The notes beneath the pieces are model-generated. The model saw only the letters and a program-made list of their open reading frames with translations. It was not told the origin of the DNA and did not search any database. A stretch of DNA of 64,000 bases from Rhipicephalus microplus (Eukaryota > Arthropoda > Arachnida > Ixodida > Ixodidae), in assembly GCF_043290135.1 (NCBI RefSeq), contig NC_134710.1, positions 133,748,655-133,812,654 of the forward strand, in the 5' to 3' direction. The translations under genes were made by a program, and so were the position numbers. Positions within the stretch are counted from its first letter, which is position 1, and every line of letters starts with the position of its first letter. Of the stretch, positions 21,145 through 34,770 are shown piece by piece.

Positions 21145-21493
21145 CGCGTTAGTCTTAGGGGCGAAATACATTTCATGAATGAGTCTCAGAGAACGCGTCA
21201 TTTTTCTTTGCCCGACTTATTGTGGTAACTACTAATGTTCACCATTATTATAAGCCTTTGTCAGCTTGAGCTTCTACGCTACTTGCGCATGATTCAACAG
21301 AATGTATCACTAATACGCCCACTCAATGTTTAATAATCACAGGAGTGAGTCACGGGCGGGCGATATGCCTTGACCTCCATATAGCCAACATTTTCACGGG
21401 AATTCTCAATAAAGATATCTCGTGGGTCATCTCTTTCAATAAAACTGTGACTGTTACTGATGGATTGCTACCACTGATAACTCGTATTTAAAT

Positions 21494-21712
21494 CTGCTGA
21501 CCCGCAGATCGCGGGATCGAATCCCGGCTGCGGCAGCTGCATTTTCGATGGAGGCAGAAATGCTGTAGGCCCGTGTGCACAGATTTGGGTGCACGTTAAA
21601 GAACCCCAGGTGGTCGAAATTTTCGGAGCCCTCCACTACTGCGTCTTTTATATATATATATGGTGATTTTCGGACGTTCAACTCAACATATGAATAAATC
21701 TAATCATCAATC
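21494..21712 (+). mobile_element. SINE, 5'-truncated in tRNA head, 15-bp TSD
   Basis: Starts inside the head at CTGCTGACCCGCAG, just past the A box; the B box is GGATCGAATCCC. A perfect duplication AACTCGTATTTAAAT (21479-21493 and 21713-21727) defines both ends. A short (TA)n has expanded inside the body at 21648-21661. With the A box lost, Pol III transcription would be weak. Confidence 0.93.
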
Positions 21713-21938
21713 AACTCGTATTTAAATGTACCAGATTAAAACGTGCCTCAACTAGCACCGATTTTGCGGGATATTGCTGTTGAAGAGCACTGAAAACTTG
21801 GTCTAAAAAGTTCAATGTACGCTAACGGACCCATGAGTGGACTCGCTCAAATCAAGCCGCGAGTCCGAGTGAGTTGGGCTGAAAGACGTTTGTGATGTTT
21901 GAGGAGGAGCTCGACATTGTTTAACGACCAATAATACA

Positions 21939-22240
21939 CACAGGGTGTACTAACTACCAACAGCGCTGTTAAAAAATGAGAAACGGCGTTACGCGAGGCA
22001 AATCTAGTGCATATTGTTAACTGCATACTGTGGTATAGCCACTCCTATTTTGTAGTTAATGACAAATAATTAATTAGTCATAATTTTATCTAACACGAAA
22101 TGAACTCACCTAATCATAAAATGCCAATGAGGCAGATGTATGCATGTTGAAGTGGCACCGACTGCACTACTTCAATAACGTACTAATTTGATGGTCATTT
22201 TTTTTTGATAAATAAAGCCCGCGAAATTTGAAATATGACA
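21939..22240 (+). mobile_element. CACAGGGTGT MITE-like element, left inverted copy
   Basis: Begins CACAGGGTGTACTAACTACC and includes blocks AAACGGCGTTACG, GTGCATATTGTT, ATACTGTGGT and CTCACCTAAT, all of which recur in the same order on the minus strand of 23021-22718. It is AT-rich and non-coding. Two related copies facing each other around a (TA)n tract support a dispersed non-autonomous element; the superfamily is unknown. Confidence 0.6.
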
Positions 22241-22316
22241 TTACGGCAGCAAGCATTAGCGCGCGTCAGAAAGCAGTGCCTTCGAACAGGCTCACAACAC
22301 AGTATCAACAGAATGA

Positions 22317-22417
<101 letters not shown>

Positions 22418-22717
22418 CACGGAACGCACTATCGCCATTTCCCGTCCAAAGAAACGCACCGCTTTGATATACAGTCAGGCTGTAATCAGAACGGGTGCTC
22501 CGACCACGTTATCAATAAGAACAGCTAGCCATGAAATATGGATAATGATAGTGACGAACAATCAAGCGGAAGGAATCCCTGCGAAATGGCGACAGGTGTT
22601 GTTGGCGCCTGACCTGTACCCTTATCAACGTACAAAATACTGTCTGTCAACGAAAAAGACGTAAAGCTACCCAGTAAGCTTATTTGAGCGCGCTACTTAC
22701 TTTGCGGGTGGGCGATC

Positions 22718-23021
22718 ATTTATTTTTCATATTTCTCGGGCTTTTTTCAAACATAAAAGTGAGCACGAAATTACTACCTTGTTGTGATGACCAGAGATAG
22801 ATGTCGTTTTGACATGCGCACATCTTCTTGATAGATCATTTGAAAATTAGGTGAGTACTATAGCTGTTACAGCCATAATTATGGCTGCATAATTAAATGT
22901 AATTAACTAAAATTAGCAGCGGAGACTACAGTATACTGGGAACAATATGCAGTATGTTTGGTCAACGTGACGCCGTTTTTTTTTAAATTGCGCTGCGTGA
23001 TAACTTCAGGGACACCCTGTG
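22718..23021 (-). mobile_element. CACAGGGTGT MITE-like element, right inverted copy
   Basis: Read on the minus strand it begins CGCACAGGGTGTCCCTGAAG and contains AAACGGCGTCACG, CTGCATATTGTT, ATACTGTAGTCTCCGCT and ACTCACCTAAT, mirroring the copy at 21939. Divergence between the copies is high (many substitutions and indels), so they are separate old insertions or arms of a large inverted repeat. Confidence 0.6.
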
Positions 23022-24449
23022 CGTATTCAGAATATGATCGCAGTGCGCGTCCATAAAATGGCCATGAAGCCATCCTGGAAAATTAACATCTCGGCACTAA
23101 CAGATCTAAAAGAGTAATTCTGCTGAGGAAAAAAAAAAGATTTTTTGACAGCTAAGACCCCATGAATTATCATGCTGCCCCCTGCAAGGATGTGTGCACA
23201 CAGCTTCGCAAACAAAAGTATAAAGAACTTGTCCTTTTGTACTAGAATATAAAAAAAACGCAGTTAACTCTATGCCAGAATGTCGCCTTTAAATGGAAAC
23301 TTGCGTGACTGATGCACATTAGCCGGAAGATATTGTCGCAGCATGCGCAAAGATGATGAGACACTGACGTAGCGAAATTAATTTTCTGAAACCAAGGTCA
23401 ATGCGACGATCTTCGCAACGCGCTAGCCGGAGAACTGCTCACGAATTTTTATTCACTGGTCGCAATTAACGGAATATGTGCAACCTGCAGACACATCTTC
23501 AACGAACACATCAAAATGAGTTCCCTCTCCTCCGCAATAAAGCATAATAGCACAGCGATCTTACGAATCTTGCAGAGAACGTCGCAAATATCATATACAA
23601 GTTTAGAATTAAAAAAGGAAACGTGACTGCCCGTGTTGGCAAACGCCATTGCTTGTAACAACAAACCTTGTCTGATGTATGGGGAAGTATCGCTGTTGCT
23701 GCCAATGTCAGGCGAAGCGCATGTAGGACATGCAATACTGATGGTGAAGAAGGCTTTTACAAACGAACACTCGAAAGCATTCAGGTCTATCGTGGGCAAA
23801 GGTGAACCAACCATGTGACGGCCGTTATGTTACGTTTCGGAGTTTCTTGATAGAAGCAGGGCGCTCGGAAACAATGTCTGGTTGTCATAAGGATAGCGTT
23901 CTTAAAGATCGCAAACTATGTTCTAAAACATTTTATGAACTTTAAATCACAGATCAAGGGCCCACCAATCAGGTAGAAGAAGGATACGAAAGTGACGCGA
24001 ATGCAAATGCATATTCAGGGTGGAGCACATCAACTCTGCAGAATACTGCAAGGCGGAATATGAGTAGGGAAAAAAAAAAAACCTGTCATTCAATCACTTG
24101 TTCCCTTTCTGAGAAATCACTACGGATTCCCTTCTGACCTTGTGGTGCAAACGGATGGTTGCCGATTTTCCCTTTTATGACAAACCAGGGTGCTGAAAAC
24201 GACGAAACAAATTTTCGCTCAGAAAGGTTGGACTGATACATTTTGGACACTGATATTGTAACGAAGAGACATCTTTCACCACAAAACGTACGTTTTAATA
24301 AACGTGTCTCGTTGCTTCAAAATAAAACGAAAAGCTTACGCCAACAGCTTAGGCGAAAAATGGTACATTATCCACGTGTATATATAAAAAAAAAACATCT
24401 TCAAACTTTATCTTCTCAATTCACGCAGACCTAAAATTAGACTAATATT
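23022..24449. other. Unassigned sequence
   Basis: No coding motif. Frames of 60-120 codons at 23449-23818 overlap on both strands and look like noise. Confidence 0.5.
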
Positions 24450-25354
24450 GGTGTACCCCAGGGGTCCATTCTGGGGCCCCTTTTGTTTTTACTCTACATT
24501 AACGATTTGCCGAAATGCCTTTCTTCATCCAGTTGTATATTATACGCCGACGACACCACAATTTTTAACCCCGATAGCAGCATTACATCCTTAACTGGAA
24601 AACTAAACTTTGATCTGGCACAACTCGTTCGGTGGTGCAGTAATAACATGTTAGAAATTAACACGTCTAAGACAAAATTTGTTGTCTTCTCTTCACCCCA
24701 AAAACCCTTACCTTCTATCCCTCCTGTTATAATTGCGCGCAATGACATCCCTGTGAGCGACTGCTGCAGCTTCCTAGGCGTTGAACTTGACAGTAACTTG
24801 AAATACCACCGACATGTTGCATATATTAGGAAAAAAATGACGTATGGCGTTCGACTATTGATTAAATCTCGTCTTTATTTCAATCCATCAATACTTATGT
24901 CACTGTATTTTTCTTTTGTTCATTCGCACATTTCTTACTGTATTACTTCATGGGGTAACACATACACCACTCATCTTACTTCAGTTCAGACAATTCAATA
25001 CCAAGCGATAAGAATTCTCACATCAAGCCCATATCTCTCTAACGCTAAGTCACTACTTCACGAAAACAATATATTAAGAGTGAGCTAGTTAAATATAACC
25101 TTGGTATTTACATGTATAGAACTATAAATAACCAACTTCCACACTTTACTACCATTCTCTCAAATAACAATGTCACAAGGTTTGCCCTTAACAATAACTT
25201 TCTACTGCCAAAAGTTCGCACCAATTATGGCAAACAAACCATTCGTTTTTCCGGAATTTCTTTTTGGAATAGTTTACCTTCCGACATTAAAGTATGCTGT
25301 TCCCTGAAGGTAATTAAATCGAAGTTGAAAAATCATATCATGTCAACTAACTAG
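24450..25354 (+). pseudogene. LINE RT C-terminal part
   Basis: The frame starting in GVPQGSILGPLLF continues with LLYINDLPKCLS, the catalytic CILYADDTTIF, then LARWCSNNMLEIN-like (here LVRWCSNNMLEIN), FLGVELDSNLKYHRHV, and the CR1-type C-terminal region HSHISYCITSWGNTY. A TAG at 25086 splits it; the same element resumes at 25112-25354 with IRFSGISFWNSLP, the usual end of this LINE group. It lacks ORF1, endonuclease and the N-terminal RT. Confidence 0.87.
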
Positions 25355-25668
25355 CCTGTTTTGCTGTTTCTTAATTGATTCCTCTTCATTGTGAGTTGCG
25401 TTCTGTAATCACTTGCCACTGAAGTTAGCGCATTATTCTTGCTTTTAAATTGTTTCTGTGAGATTACAAGGGTATATTCTTACTTTATTTGTTTCAATTG
25501 CATTTTACTGTAGCTCTGTCTCCCTGCTATGTACATCACAATCATTCTCAATTCTACATTGTACAAGAGGTCCATTTGCAGTCTCTGACTATGGGACCTC
25601 TTTCTGTATATCATGCACATGTATTCTTCTTCATTTAGCACAATAAAACCTTCTGTTCTGTTCTGTTC
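24450..25668 (+). mobile_element. CR1/L2/Rex-like LINE 3' half
   Basis: A 5'-truncated LINE that begins within the RT (GVPQGSILGPLLF at 24450) and ends in a (TTCTG)n tail at 25651-25668 preceded by AATAAA. The TTCTG-type tail and the LYADDT box differ from the LINE at 15448, so it is another family. Only about 1.2 kb is present. Confidence 0.87.
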
Positions 25669-26672
<1,004 letters not shown>

Positions 26673-26684
26673 AGCGTTTCTCTC

Positions 26685-26921
26685 GATTTATATGCGAGGT
26701 TTAAAGTTTCAAAACCACCATATGAATATGAGAGACGCCGTAGTGGAAGGCTCCGGAAATTTCGATCACCTGGGGTTCCTTAACGTGCACCCAAATCTGA
26801 GCACACGGGCCTACAGCATTTCCGCCTCCATCGGAAATGCAGCCGCCGCAGCCCAGATTCGATCCCGCGACCTGCAGGTCAGCAGCCGAGTAGCTTAGCC
26901 TTTAGACCACCGTGGCGGGGC
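26685..26921 (-). mobile_element. SINE with 13-bp TSD
   Basis: Complete minus-strand copy: head from about 26920 (CCCCGCCACGGTGGTCTAAAGG), B-box variant GGATCGAATCTGG, and the usual body. The duplication AAGCGTTTCTCTC is perfect (26672-26684 and 26922-26934). The tail has lost its ATCA repeats, which suggests moderate age or tail shortening. Confidence 0.94.
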
Positions 26922-26934
26922 AAGCGTTTCTCTC

Positions 26935-29900
26935 ATTCATCCAGTTCAATAAAATTGTGGCTCTATAAAACGCTGATTCGCTGGAAATTAGAGTACTCTG
27001 CATTTGTCTATAGCATTAGCAAAGTTCTTTCAATAACGATTGGTAAGCTGTGCAGAACCGTGCCTTCCATGTCACACTTTCCAAGTATCACCGAACAAGC
27101 AATGTAACTATGAAATTAAGCTTGTCCCTTCCTCTTCCCTCTCGTCATCAGTCTAAAGTTTTGCTATGCCATAAACTTTAGCACAACAGGTATATGAAAA
27201 GATAGTTGCTACTACCAACACGCGTTGATCATTGCAATAAAGCAGAGATTCTTTCATGTCACACAATGCATTTACAATGCGTCCACGCAGTGAGATTTGA
27301 AGCCTGTCTTGCTGTGTGCCCGCGCTTTTTACTGCCATGTATTTGCACTTTCTCGTTTTGCCTTGATATTGATATTGTAATCGTTATGTATCCACACTCT
27401 GTATTTCTGTAATGCCCTCCGACCCTGTGGGCAAGACAAACAAGCATACCAACGAACAAACCAACAAATCAACAAACAAAACAATAAACAAATTAATTAA
27501 TTAACCTGAAGCTCAGTCGACGCATGGTCGATCACCTCCATGCGACTTCAGCAACACAAAACACATCGGCACCAATGGTTTAGAATATACTTAGCTCAAC
27601 GCAAACAATCAACTAAATAGTGCCACACCCAATTATTCATTCAGCCGACCAAGAAAAATGAGAAATGCGCTTCGGACTCACGGACAAAATCATTACTTCC
27701 GCTATTGACTGACAGCAATACAGAGTAACAGGGTTGCCGTCGTGTGGCGCGTCATGACATAAAGGGTGTTTACCGACAGCCCGATAAGACACGTTGATTA
27801 CACGTCCAATCAGCAGAGCTGAGACGAGGATAAAATAAAGCAAACGATTACGTCGCACCATCGAAGGGCAGCGACCCCGAAAGATCTGTTATTTTATATC
27901 GTTCCTCAAGGGGAGTGAGTCAGTTGGCACCTATAATGAGAATCGAATTAGACCCCCCCAGCTGCAGTCGACGCGCCGTACACCCCCACCGGGCATACTC
28001 GCGCATATATCAATCAGTGATCAGCACTCCGCCCTCTTGGTTACGAGACCCTCGTCGCCGTTCAAATTACCTTTGGCAAGCGCACCGAGTCATCAGTTTC
28101 CAGAGTGCGAGAACACGACATTCAAAACTGGTTAAGCATCACTTAAGGCCTGCTTTGACTTCAGACGTTCCGGCATTCGCCAATATAAAAATGAATATAC
28201 ATGAACGAAACATTAATTACTTGAGTTGGTGACAAGGAAAGTGTTCGAGATTCTGGCGAATGAGTTTCAAGGAAAGCGCGAACAATGAGTTATTCCCGCA
28301 GGTGAGAAAACGCTGAAGTCAGTCCGATGTGATTGGAAAGCTTCGGGCACGGTTTGCCAAAAATGACCGTTGAAATGCTCTGCAATCTGCTCGTCGCCGT
28401 AGCCCTATAGACATTGCCACTAATAGTAGTCCTATTTCTCGGACACACGCTTTGCGTTACAATTGTTTTGTATTCCTCGGAGAAGCCGGGCACGACGTCA
28501 TGTCACCGAAACACTACATTAGTAATGCATCTGGTGCCATCGCCATCAGCCGTACAAAAGTTATATGATGATGACACTGCTTTGTTGTTTTTGTACTACA
28601 TGAAAGTGTGCCCCATGAGTCACTGTACATAGCGCAGCAAATATAGATGAGATCAGAAAATGTGCGAAAGTTTACACAACTGAAACGGTACAGCGGCACT
28701 TTTTAGTGCAACTAACAGACCGATCCGATTTATTCACACATTGGGCACAATTACCTTAAAAATTGTGCGGCGAAACCTAAAAAAATTGCAAGATATGTAA
28801 ATGTGTGTGCATCACTTGTCACTGAGCTATGAAGCAGTTTGGTGTTTCCAGCGATAAAGTAGTGTCAGACAATCAATCCTATAGTTTAAGTGTTGCTCAG
28901 GCCCTGTCGTACACATTTTTCAGTTTCCTGCTTTTTTTTCTCGTTCATCGGGGACATGGGCGCCACTTAGTTAGCCGTCCACCAATGTACGGTCTTCCAA
29001 CGATCGCTTTTTCAAATGTTCGGTTTACGAAGAACCACTTGCACAGCGTTTATATGCTGTCTAATTTATATGACGTAATCCATGTGCCGCTTTTCTGCCA
29101 CAGATTTCTGATGACAACAGGGTCGCGCAACTATCTAAGTAAGGCTATCTCGTTAAAAAGAAGATTGATTAGGTTGTGTGCGCTTCGCTCAAATCTTTTG
29201 TGAGCGCATGCGCGGTCAGCTTTTCGAAAGGAGCCAGCATATTAGGGTGAAGAACTGCTGGGCGTGTTGGTCTTGCATGATCTGAGGTAAAAAGCGCATA
29301 GAACTCCCCGCTAAATGTGTGCGCCTTCTCCTCCGTCGTCTTCGTGTCTTTTTACCTCAGACCCAACATAACTCGATTGGCACGCTCTCTCGACCCAATG
29401 CAGTTTCGTGTACCCTTGATAAATGGCGTCTACATGCTCTAAAGCTACAAATATGAAGACGGGGAAGTTGAGAGCTCGGGATCAAATTTGGCGATCCCAG
29501 TTCCCACAACTTTAACTTACCTGTGTATACGTATACGCAATTCTTCTTGCGTACTGCGGTTATACATATAGCCGCTGTCGCACAGGTCATTAATCGAACG
29601 CACACAATGACAACAGTGGTGGCTCCGCTACTAATACAGACAGCTACGCTGGGTGATGCTGCTTATTGACTAGAAGACGCAAATCCGATTCGACTGAACT
29701 ACTTGTAATAAACGTCACATAGGCTTCAAAGACCATCACGATCATTTTAATTATCATTACTCTATTCCTGTACTCTTATATTATGGGAGATTATACAATA
29801 CGGTGATGGTAATTACCCTATGACCGTGCTCATTTATTTTAAGATGTGCGAACAAGTGCGTCTCATACTTGTTCGCAAACCCTAACAAAGACCGGTCCAC

Positions 29901-29995
29901 CGGTCGAAACCGTTGGTAATAAAATTAAGACAACCGCTAAGTTCTGTTTCTTCTCTCCTCAAGTACGTTTGGCCCATTGGAAAAACTTACACACA

Positions 29996-29998
<3 letters not shown>
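26935..29998. other. Unassigned 3-kb stretch
   Basis: I found no protein motif, LINE box or SINE head. Features limited to a CAAA-rich patch at 27440-27495 and scattered short frames. Could be unique intergenic DNA or old unrecognised repeats. Confidence 0.5.

Positions 29999-30057
<59 letters not shown>
29999..30057. repeat. (TA)n microsatellite
   Basis: About 29 TA units preceded by a short CA run. Confidence 0.97.
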
Positions 30058-30062
<5 letters not shown>

Positions 30063-30186
30063 ACACAACGCGAAGAACGTGTGGTGTAGTCCTAAGTCAA
30101 CACGTAAGTGATGAAGTCGTATACTCACTAGCACCCGTTGGAGCCTTGTTGGAGTTGGTAGTGTCGAAAAGTCTTGGAAGGCCTGA

Positions 30187-30402
30187 TTGCGGGTATTTAG
30201 CGTCCCAAAAGCCTAATATGATTATGAGGGACACTGTAGTGGAGGGTTCCGGAAATTTCGACCAGCAGGGGTTCTTTAACGTGCACCTAAATAAGTACAC
30301 GGGTCATTAGCATCATAGAAATACGGTCACCGCGGCCGGAATTCGATTCTGTGACCTTCGGGTCAGCATTCGAGCAACATACCATCAGACCACCATGGCT
30401 GG
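30187..30402 (-). mobile_element. Old, diverged full-length SINE
   Basis: All SINE blocks are recognisable in reverse (TAGCGTCCCAAAAGCC, GGGACACTGTAGTGG, GGAAATTTCGACC, TTTAACGTGCACC and a head ending CCATGGCTGG), but head and body carry many substitutions and the B box reads AATCGAATTCC. No target duplication was found, consistent with greater age than the other copies. Confidence 0.8.
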
Positions 30403-30611
30403 TTCTTGCGACCCCTATAAATAGTTCGAATAACAGAACCTTTGTCTCTGAAGCAAGCTTTTCAAGAAAAGAAATCAGATATGAAATCCAACAGTATAAG
30501 TGGTAGGTGTGTACCCAAGAAGTGGAGGGGGGTAGGGGGCAGGTCTCGCTTTTTTCTCTCTAGTATTGTATGTGTAATATATACGCACGCACATACAAAC
30601 GCACACGCGAA

Positions 30612-30913
30612 CATGCAGGGTGTTTCAAGAAATGTGTTCGCAGTTATTACTGAAGGCCACTTTTCCGAAATCTCAAAGCGGCAATTGGTTCTCTGCATGA
30701 AGGACTTCAATTCTCCCATTTGACTTAACTGCCTAGCTCCACTGACCAGAGCGTTCATTATTAAAACTTTACTAATTGTTGTTAAAAATGATGTATTCAG
30801 CCCTTTTAAGATGACTGCCCCTGTAGAAAAAGCAACTGTGAAGACTGCGAGCAAATAACTCCTCTTCGTGATTTTTTGGGAATATTAGAAAAAATTTTTG
30901 AAGCACTCTGTAT
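30612..30913. mobile_element. MITE-like element with 20-bp imperfect TIRs
   Basis: The left end ATGCAGGGTGTTTCAAGAAA pairs with the right end (minus strand) ATACAGAGTGCTTCAAAAAT with about four mismatches. The 302-bp interior is non-coding. The GGGTGTTTCA terminus is similar to GGGTGTCC ends seen at 21939 and 23021, so they may be related. Superfamily unassigned. Confidence 0.55.
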
Positions 30914-32392
30914 ATCAAATATGGTTCAATCTCCTCTCCCCTTTCCGGAAAAAGAAAACAGAAACAACTCTGGATATGCTGCTGGTAGTGGGAGGCAGGG
31001 AGCTCCATGATGCAAATTACGGCAACGAAACGCTGCATTCCACTCCCGGTTTTCCTTGAGCGCACTCAAGCATCGTCAGTGCTTCTCGCACGCTAACACA
31101 AAAATACCAATCTCGCCTGTCGTTTTTTTTTTCTTTTTTGAACACTGCTAGCGAGAACATGAACGCTGCGAGAATATCAATGTCATGTTTTCGTCTGTAT
31201 TGACAGAGGCTGAATGACTATGTCGATATGCTGTGCTCGAGGTGTATACATTTTCTAAATGAGATGCTTATCAATCTTTGCTATCATTTTGCCTGGTGGG
31301 AAAAAAAAAAATATGCGAGAAAGATAAAGGTCGTCTAGAATACATATCGCCTACGATTCTACGAGTTCATGTCCTACGACAGCCTCGTCTCTGTAGTTCT
31401 TGAATGCACACACGAGTGGATGGTTGTTGGAGTCGAATATATTGCGACAGAGATAGAAAATTCATTAGTGTTGGGAGGGGTGGCCTGAGTCGGTGCACTC
31501 TGACCGGCTACTCTGCGCGGGAGGGAGGTGATGACGTATGATGATGAGGGCAGGGAGAATTACGAGCCTTCTCTTCTAACTCACTTCAAATAACGTATAA
31601 TTACAACAGCCACTGAAAATATTTTGCATATCTGATTGCCTTCGAGCCATTTGTCGTATAGCAACCTCAATTTTGGGTCAAGTTATTTTTTTTTTAGAAA
31701 AAAGTGAAAGAGAGAAAGGAATTCCGTTTTCAACGCAGCACAGAAAAAAAAGTGGTCTAGATCAAGTGATAAAGGGCCTGAGATTCGTGCGACTGTTGCT
31801 ATCGGTTATTTTTACCGCTCAAACCATACGCTTAGAAGGACCTGAAAAAGGGACGCATAAAAGAGAGGAAAAAAAAACATTCTTTTCCGTATATTAGTAA
31901 GTTAGGTTTTCACAATACTTGTAGTACCATTCTTACCACAAGATGACGCTTGGTAATCTATGCGCGCAAAAAGAAAATGCAGATCACGACGCCGCCTCGG
32001 AGGTTTCCGCACCAACTCATCGTGGCGTCACGTTGTCTGTGGATGCCTAAATATTTTTCGGTAAAAATTAACTACGTGGCGCTATTTTTGAGTTGCAAGC
32101 TATTTCATTGAACCAGTATGGCTAAAATGTGAAAAAAAAAAAACAATCCACGACGTTCCGCCATTCACGAGATGACGTTTTGGCGCGAAACTCAGGATTG
32201 AACCTAACCAGCTATGGCAGTGTTCTCGAACGATTTATTATACATAATTTACCTTAGTATCTCTTGCGTTTATGAATCCATTTCATTACAAGTGCATTTC
32301 AGGAGTCAGATCGAGTGAGAAAAATATATGTTGGGCTTCATCAATTTGATGCGTCGAGTCAAAATGAGGCAGCTTGGGCTAGTTGGTATGAC
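30914..32392. other. Unassigned sequence
   Basis: No gene supported. T and A runs at 31125, 31303, 31685, 31745 and 32133. Confidence 0.5.
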
Positions 32393-32496
32393 ATGACGAT
32401 AGTTAAAGCGCGAGAACATAACGACGACACAGAGACAAGAAGTGTCTTTCTTGTCTCTGTGTCGTCGTTTTGTTCTCGCGCTATAACTATCGTCAT
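32393..32496. repeat. Hairpin (inverted) repeat, copy 2
   Basis: Arms of about 48 bp start ATGACGATAGTTAAAGCG and end CGCTATAACTATCGTCAT, with about three mismatches and a loop of roughly 7 bases (32442-32448). Upstream AGCTTGGGCTAGTTGG matches the flank of copy 1 (14471-14570) in inverted orientation. The arm sequence includes the motif ACGACACAGAGACAAGAA in both copies. Confidence 0.9.
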
Positions 32497-33329
32497 AAAG
32501 TGAGGCCCGCAAATATCAAATGAAAACCCAGATGTCATGGCGTCTCTGTGTGTGTTTTTTTCTTCGATTCCGTATTTGCAGACTCGAGTTTCTTCAACGA
32601 TTAGTTTGTAATAATTAACTTAATTTTACGTCGGTTGAAGTTCCAAGGTACTGCCAGTTAGAACGGTTCTCTCCAAAATCCCATACAAAGCCCTTGTAAC
32701 ACATGTAGCGACAGACCTGGCATGGAATCCAACGAAACCGATCGTGGTTGAGCCGTATACTAAATATTAGCGCACAAAGGAGCGGGAAAAAATTACTTGA
32801 TGCGTATATGACAGAGTTCACGGAGTATAACGTCCCAAATAAGCACACGGCAAACAGCTGATAACTTCTTAACGATGGCAAGCGCAATACCGTATCGCCC
32901 GGGGATCGAAAAGCCGAGTCACGTGGTTTGTTGTTATTCGGAAGATTGGTTAAAAAGTGTTAGCCCTGCTACAAACCAAAAACAACAACAACAACAAAAC
33001 ACCCGGTAGCACTCGCGCTTTCGTAAACCGAAGCCGTTGGCCAAGACAATTTGAAAGATTTTCTTCGGGTGAAAACATTTGCGGAACGCTGCGAGAACCG
33101 TGGCTCGCGGCGATAGTTCTCTAAGGATGCCTCGAGCCACGGTGACAAGCAGTAACAACACTTTCCGCAGCCATCCGAGACATCAACCATCAACGCCCAA
33201 AAAAATCTTGTCGAATCAGCGAGAAAAAGAACAAGAGGCGTAGCTTTTCCACTCTCGTGGTCCTTACTTTTTTGCGGGACTTGACGCATGGGGTTCTAGC
33301 CAGAGTTCTTTCCGGGCGGCTTGACGCTT
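32497..33329. other. Unassigned sequence
   Basis: No motif. A CAA trinucleotide run occurs at 32980-32996. Confidence 0.5.
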
Positions 33330-33770
33330 CGGGGGCCTTCCTCCTCGGTCCCGACGGAGGTAATCCCAGAGGACGATGCGGCGTCTGGAATGTCAACACG
33401 GCTGCGACCACGTGCGGAGCTCAACACCGGCGCTTGGGGAAGCCCGCGGCGCACAAGTGGTGGGGCACCCAACGCTAGCGGCGCTCAGTCTGAGACGACA
33501 GCGGCACGAAGCCGCGCGCACAGCGTTGAGCGATATGGGCGCGCAAGCCGCGCCTGATAAACGCGCCGGTGGCCGATCTCGTTGCGGCGGCAACAACAGC
33601 CTGCGCTCGACAGCAGCAGGCCACGAGTGCAGTGCCGCGCCGCTCGACGACGCCGCCGCCACGTGGTGACGTGGGGTCACGTGACACTGGCACCGCCGCT
33701 GCTTGCTCGCCGGTGGGCGCCTCTCGATCGGCGCGCGCGGCTCACCCAGGGCGCTGACACCCCGAGAAGA
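33330..33770. other. GC/CpG-rich island-like segment
   Basis: About 440 bp is strongly enriched in GC and CpG (GCGCGCAC, CGCGCCGG, GCCGCCGCC) relative to an AT-rich neighbourhood. Five or more overlapping frames on both strands result from composition. It could be a promoter-type CpG island, a first exon or a repeat. No TATA box or splice-linked exon could be demonstrated. Confidence 0.45.
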
Positions 33771-33914
33771 TGGTGCGACGTGCTGGTGGCATCAGCACCG
33801 ACCAACTACCACGCTTTCCCAGAGCCAGTGGCAACAACAAAATTCGCTACTCACTAAGAAATTCATATCACGTGCGCACGCGCAACGCTAATCTTTACGG
33901 AATGAAGCTTCAGC

Positions 33915-34112
<198 letters not shown>

Positions 34113-34284
34113 AACTTGCGATCCGTGCACGGCGGTGCTACGCATGACTGAACAGCACTACCACGCTGTTTTGCGTCAAGTGCTCACTGTAAGTGAGTGC
34201 ATTTTCACGTGGCTGCTATCACGTAGAAATATGGATATAAAGATACGGTCGCTTGTGTTACGACAAGTATATATTTTGTTAAAA

Positions 34285-34352
34285 AGCACCCAGGGGTGAG
34301 GGTTACATATTTTTCCTCCCAACCAAATACAAAACCCTCATCCGTGGGTGCT
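34285..34352. repeat. Short imperfect inverted repeat
   Basis: AGCACCCAGGGGTGAGGGTT (34285-34304) and AACCCTCATCCGTGGGTGCT (34333-34352) can pair with two mismatches around a 28-base loop. It could be a foldback scrap or a stem in a transcript. Confidence 0.6.
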
Positions 34353-34461
34353 CGCCTGCTCGCAAATTTAGTCCGAGCTAAGCCTCACTTAATATGCGAC
34401 AGTGGGACAGTGTGATCAATATTCGGAAGTTTGTGCGAAAAGTATATAAACAAAAAGCACA

Positions 34462-34477
34462 GGGGGGGGGGGGGGGG
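34462..34477. repeat. 16-base G run
   Basis: Homopolymer G; similar runs occur at 12339-12352, 14301-14310, 14800-14811 and 45165-45174. These are places where base count is least reliable. Confidence 0.8.
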
Positions 34478-34536
34478 TGCTTGGTACGTAGCAAGTTTCA
34501 CGAGGTATTATTGAAAACAGTAAATGACGGTGACAT

Positions 34537-34540
<4 letters not shown>

Positions 34541-34600
<60 letters not shown>
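34541..34600. repeat. (TA)n microsatellite
   Basis: About 30 units, directly followed by a Penelope terminal sequence at 34601. Confidence 0.97.
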
Positions 34601-34604
<4 letters not shown>

Positions 34605-34700
34605 GTGTTTAATTCGACAGTTTCGACTAGATTATGGCCTCTTCGTCAGGAATGAGGGCACGTTCTGTTCGCCCTCACATTTATAGTACTTTCAGTGAAA
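34601..34700 (-). mobile_element. Penelope-like terminal fragment
   Basis: On the minus strand 34650-34601 reads CTGACGA, a hairpin segment, then GTCGAAACTGTCGAATTAAA before the (TA)n tract. This is the same order (CTGAYGA..CGAAAC..AATAAA-like) as at 8011, 50099 and 58885. No protein-coding part is recognisable beside it. Confidence 0.65.
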
Positions 34701-34710
34701 AATGAGATAG

Positions 34711-34770
34711 AAAAAACGGCTACAGAAATAGAGAAAGAAAAAACGGCTACAGAAATAGAGAAAGAAAAAA
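34711..34770. repeat. 27-bp tandem repeat, about two copies
   Basis: Units with AAAAAACGGCTACAGAAA then TAGAGAAAG, tandem with period 27. They lie inside a frame rich in Lys/Glu that has no further support. Confidence 0.8.

Noticed and set aside
33321..33891. Overlapping Ala/Arg-rich frames on both strands
   Set aside because: High GC lowers stop frequency; five frames are open at once and none shows a domain.
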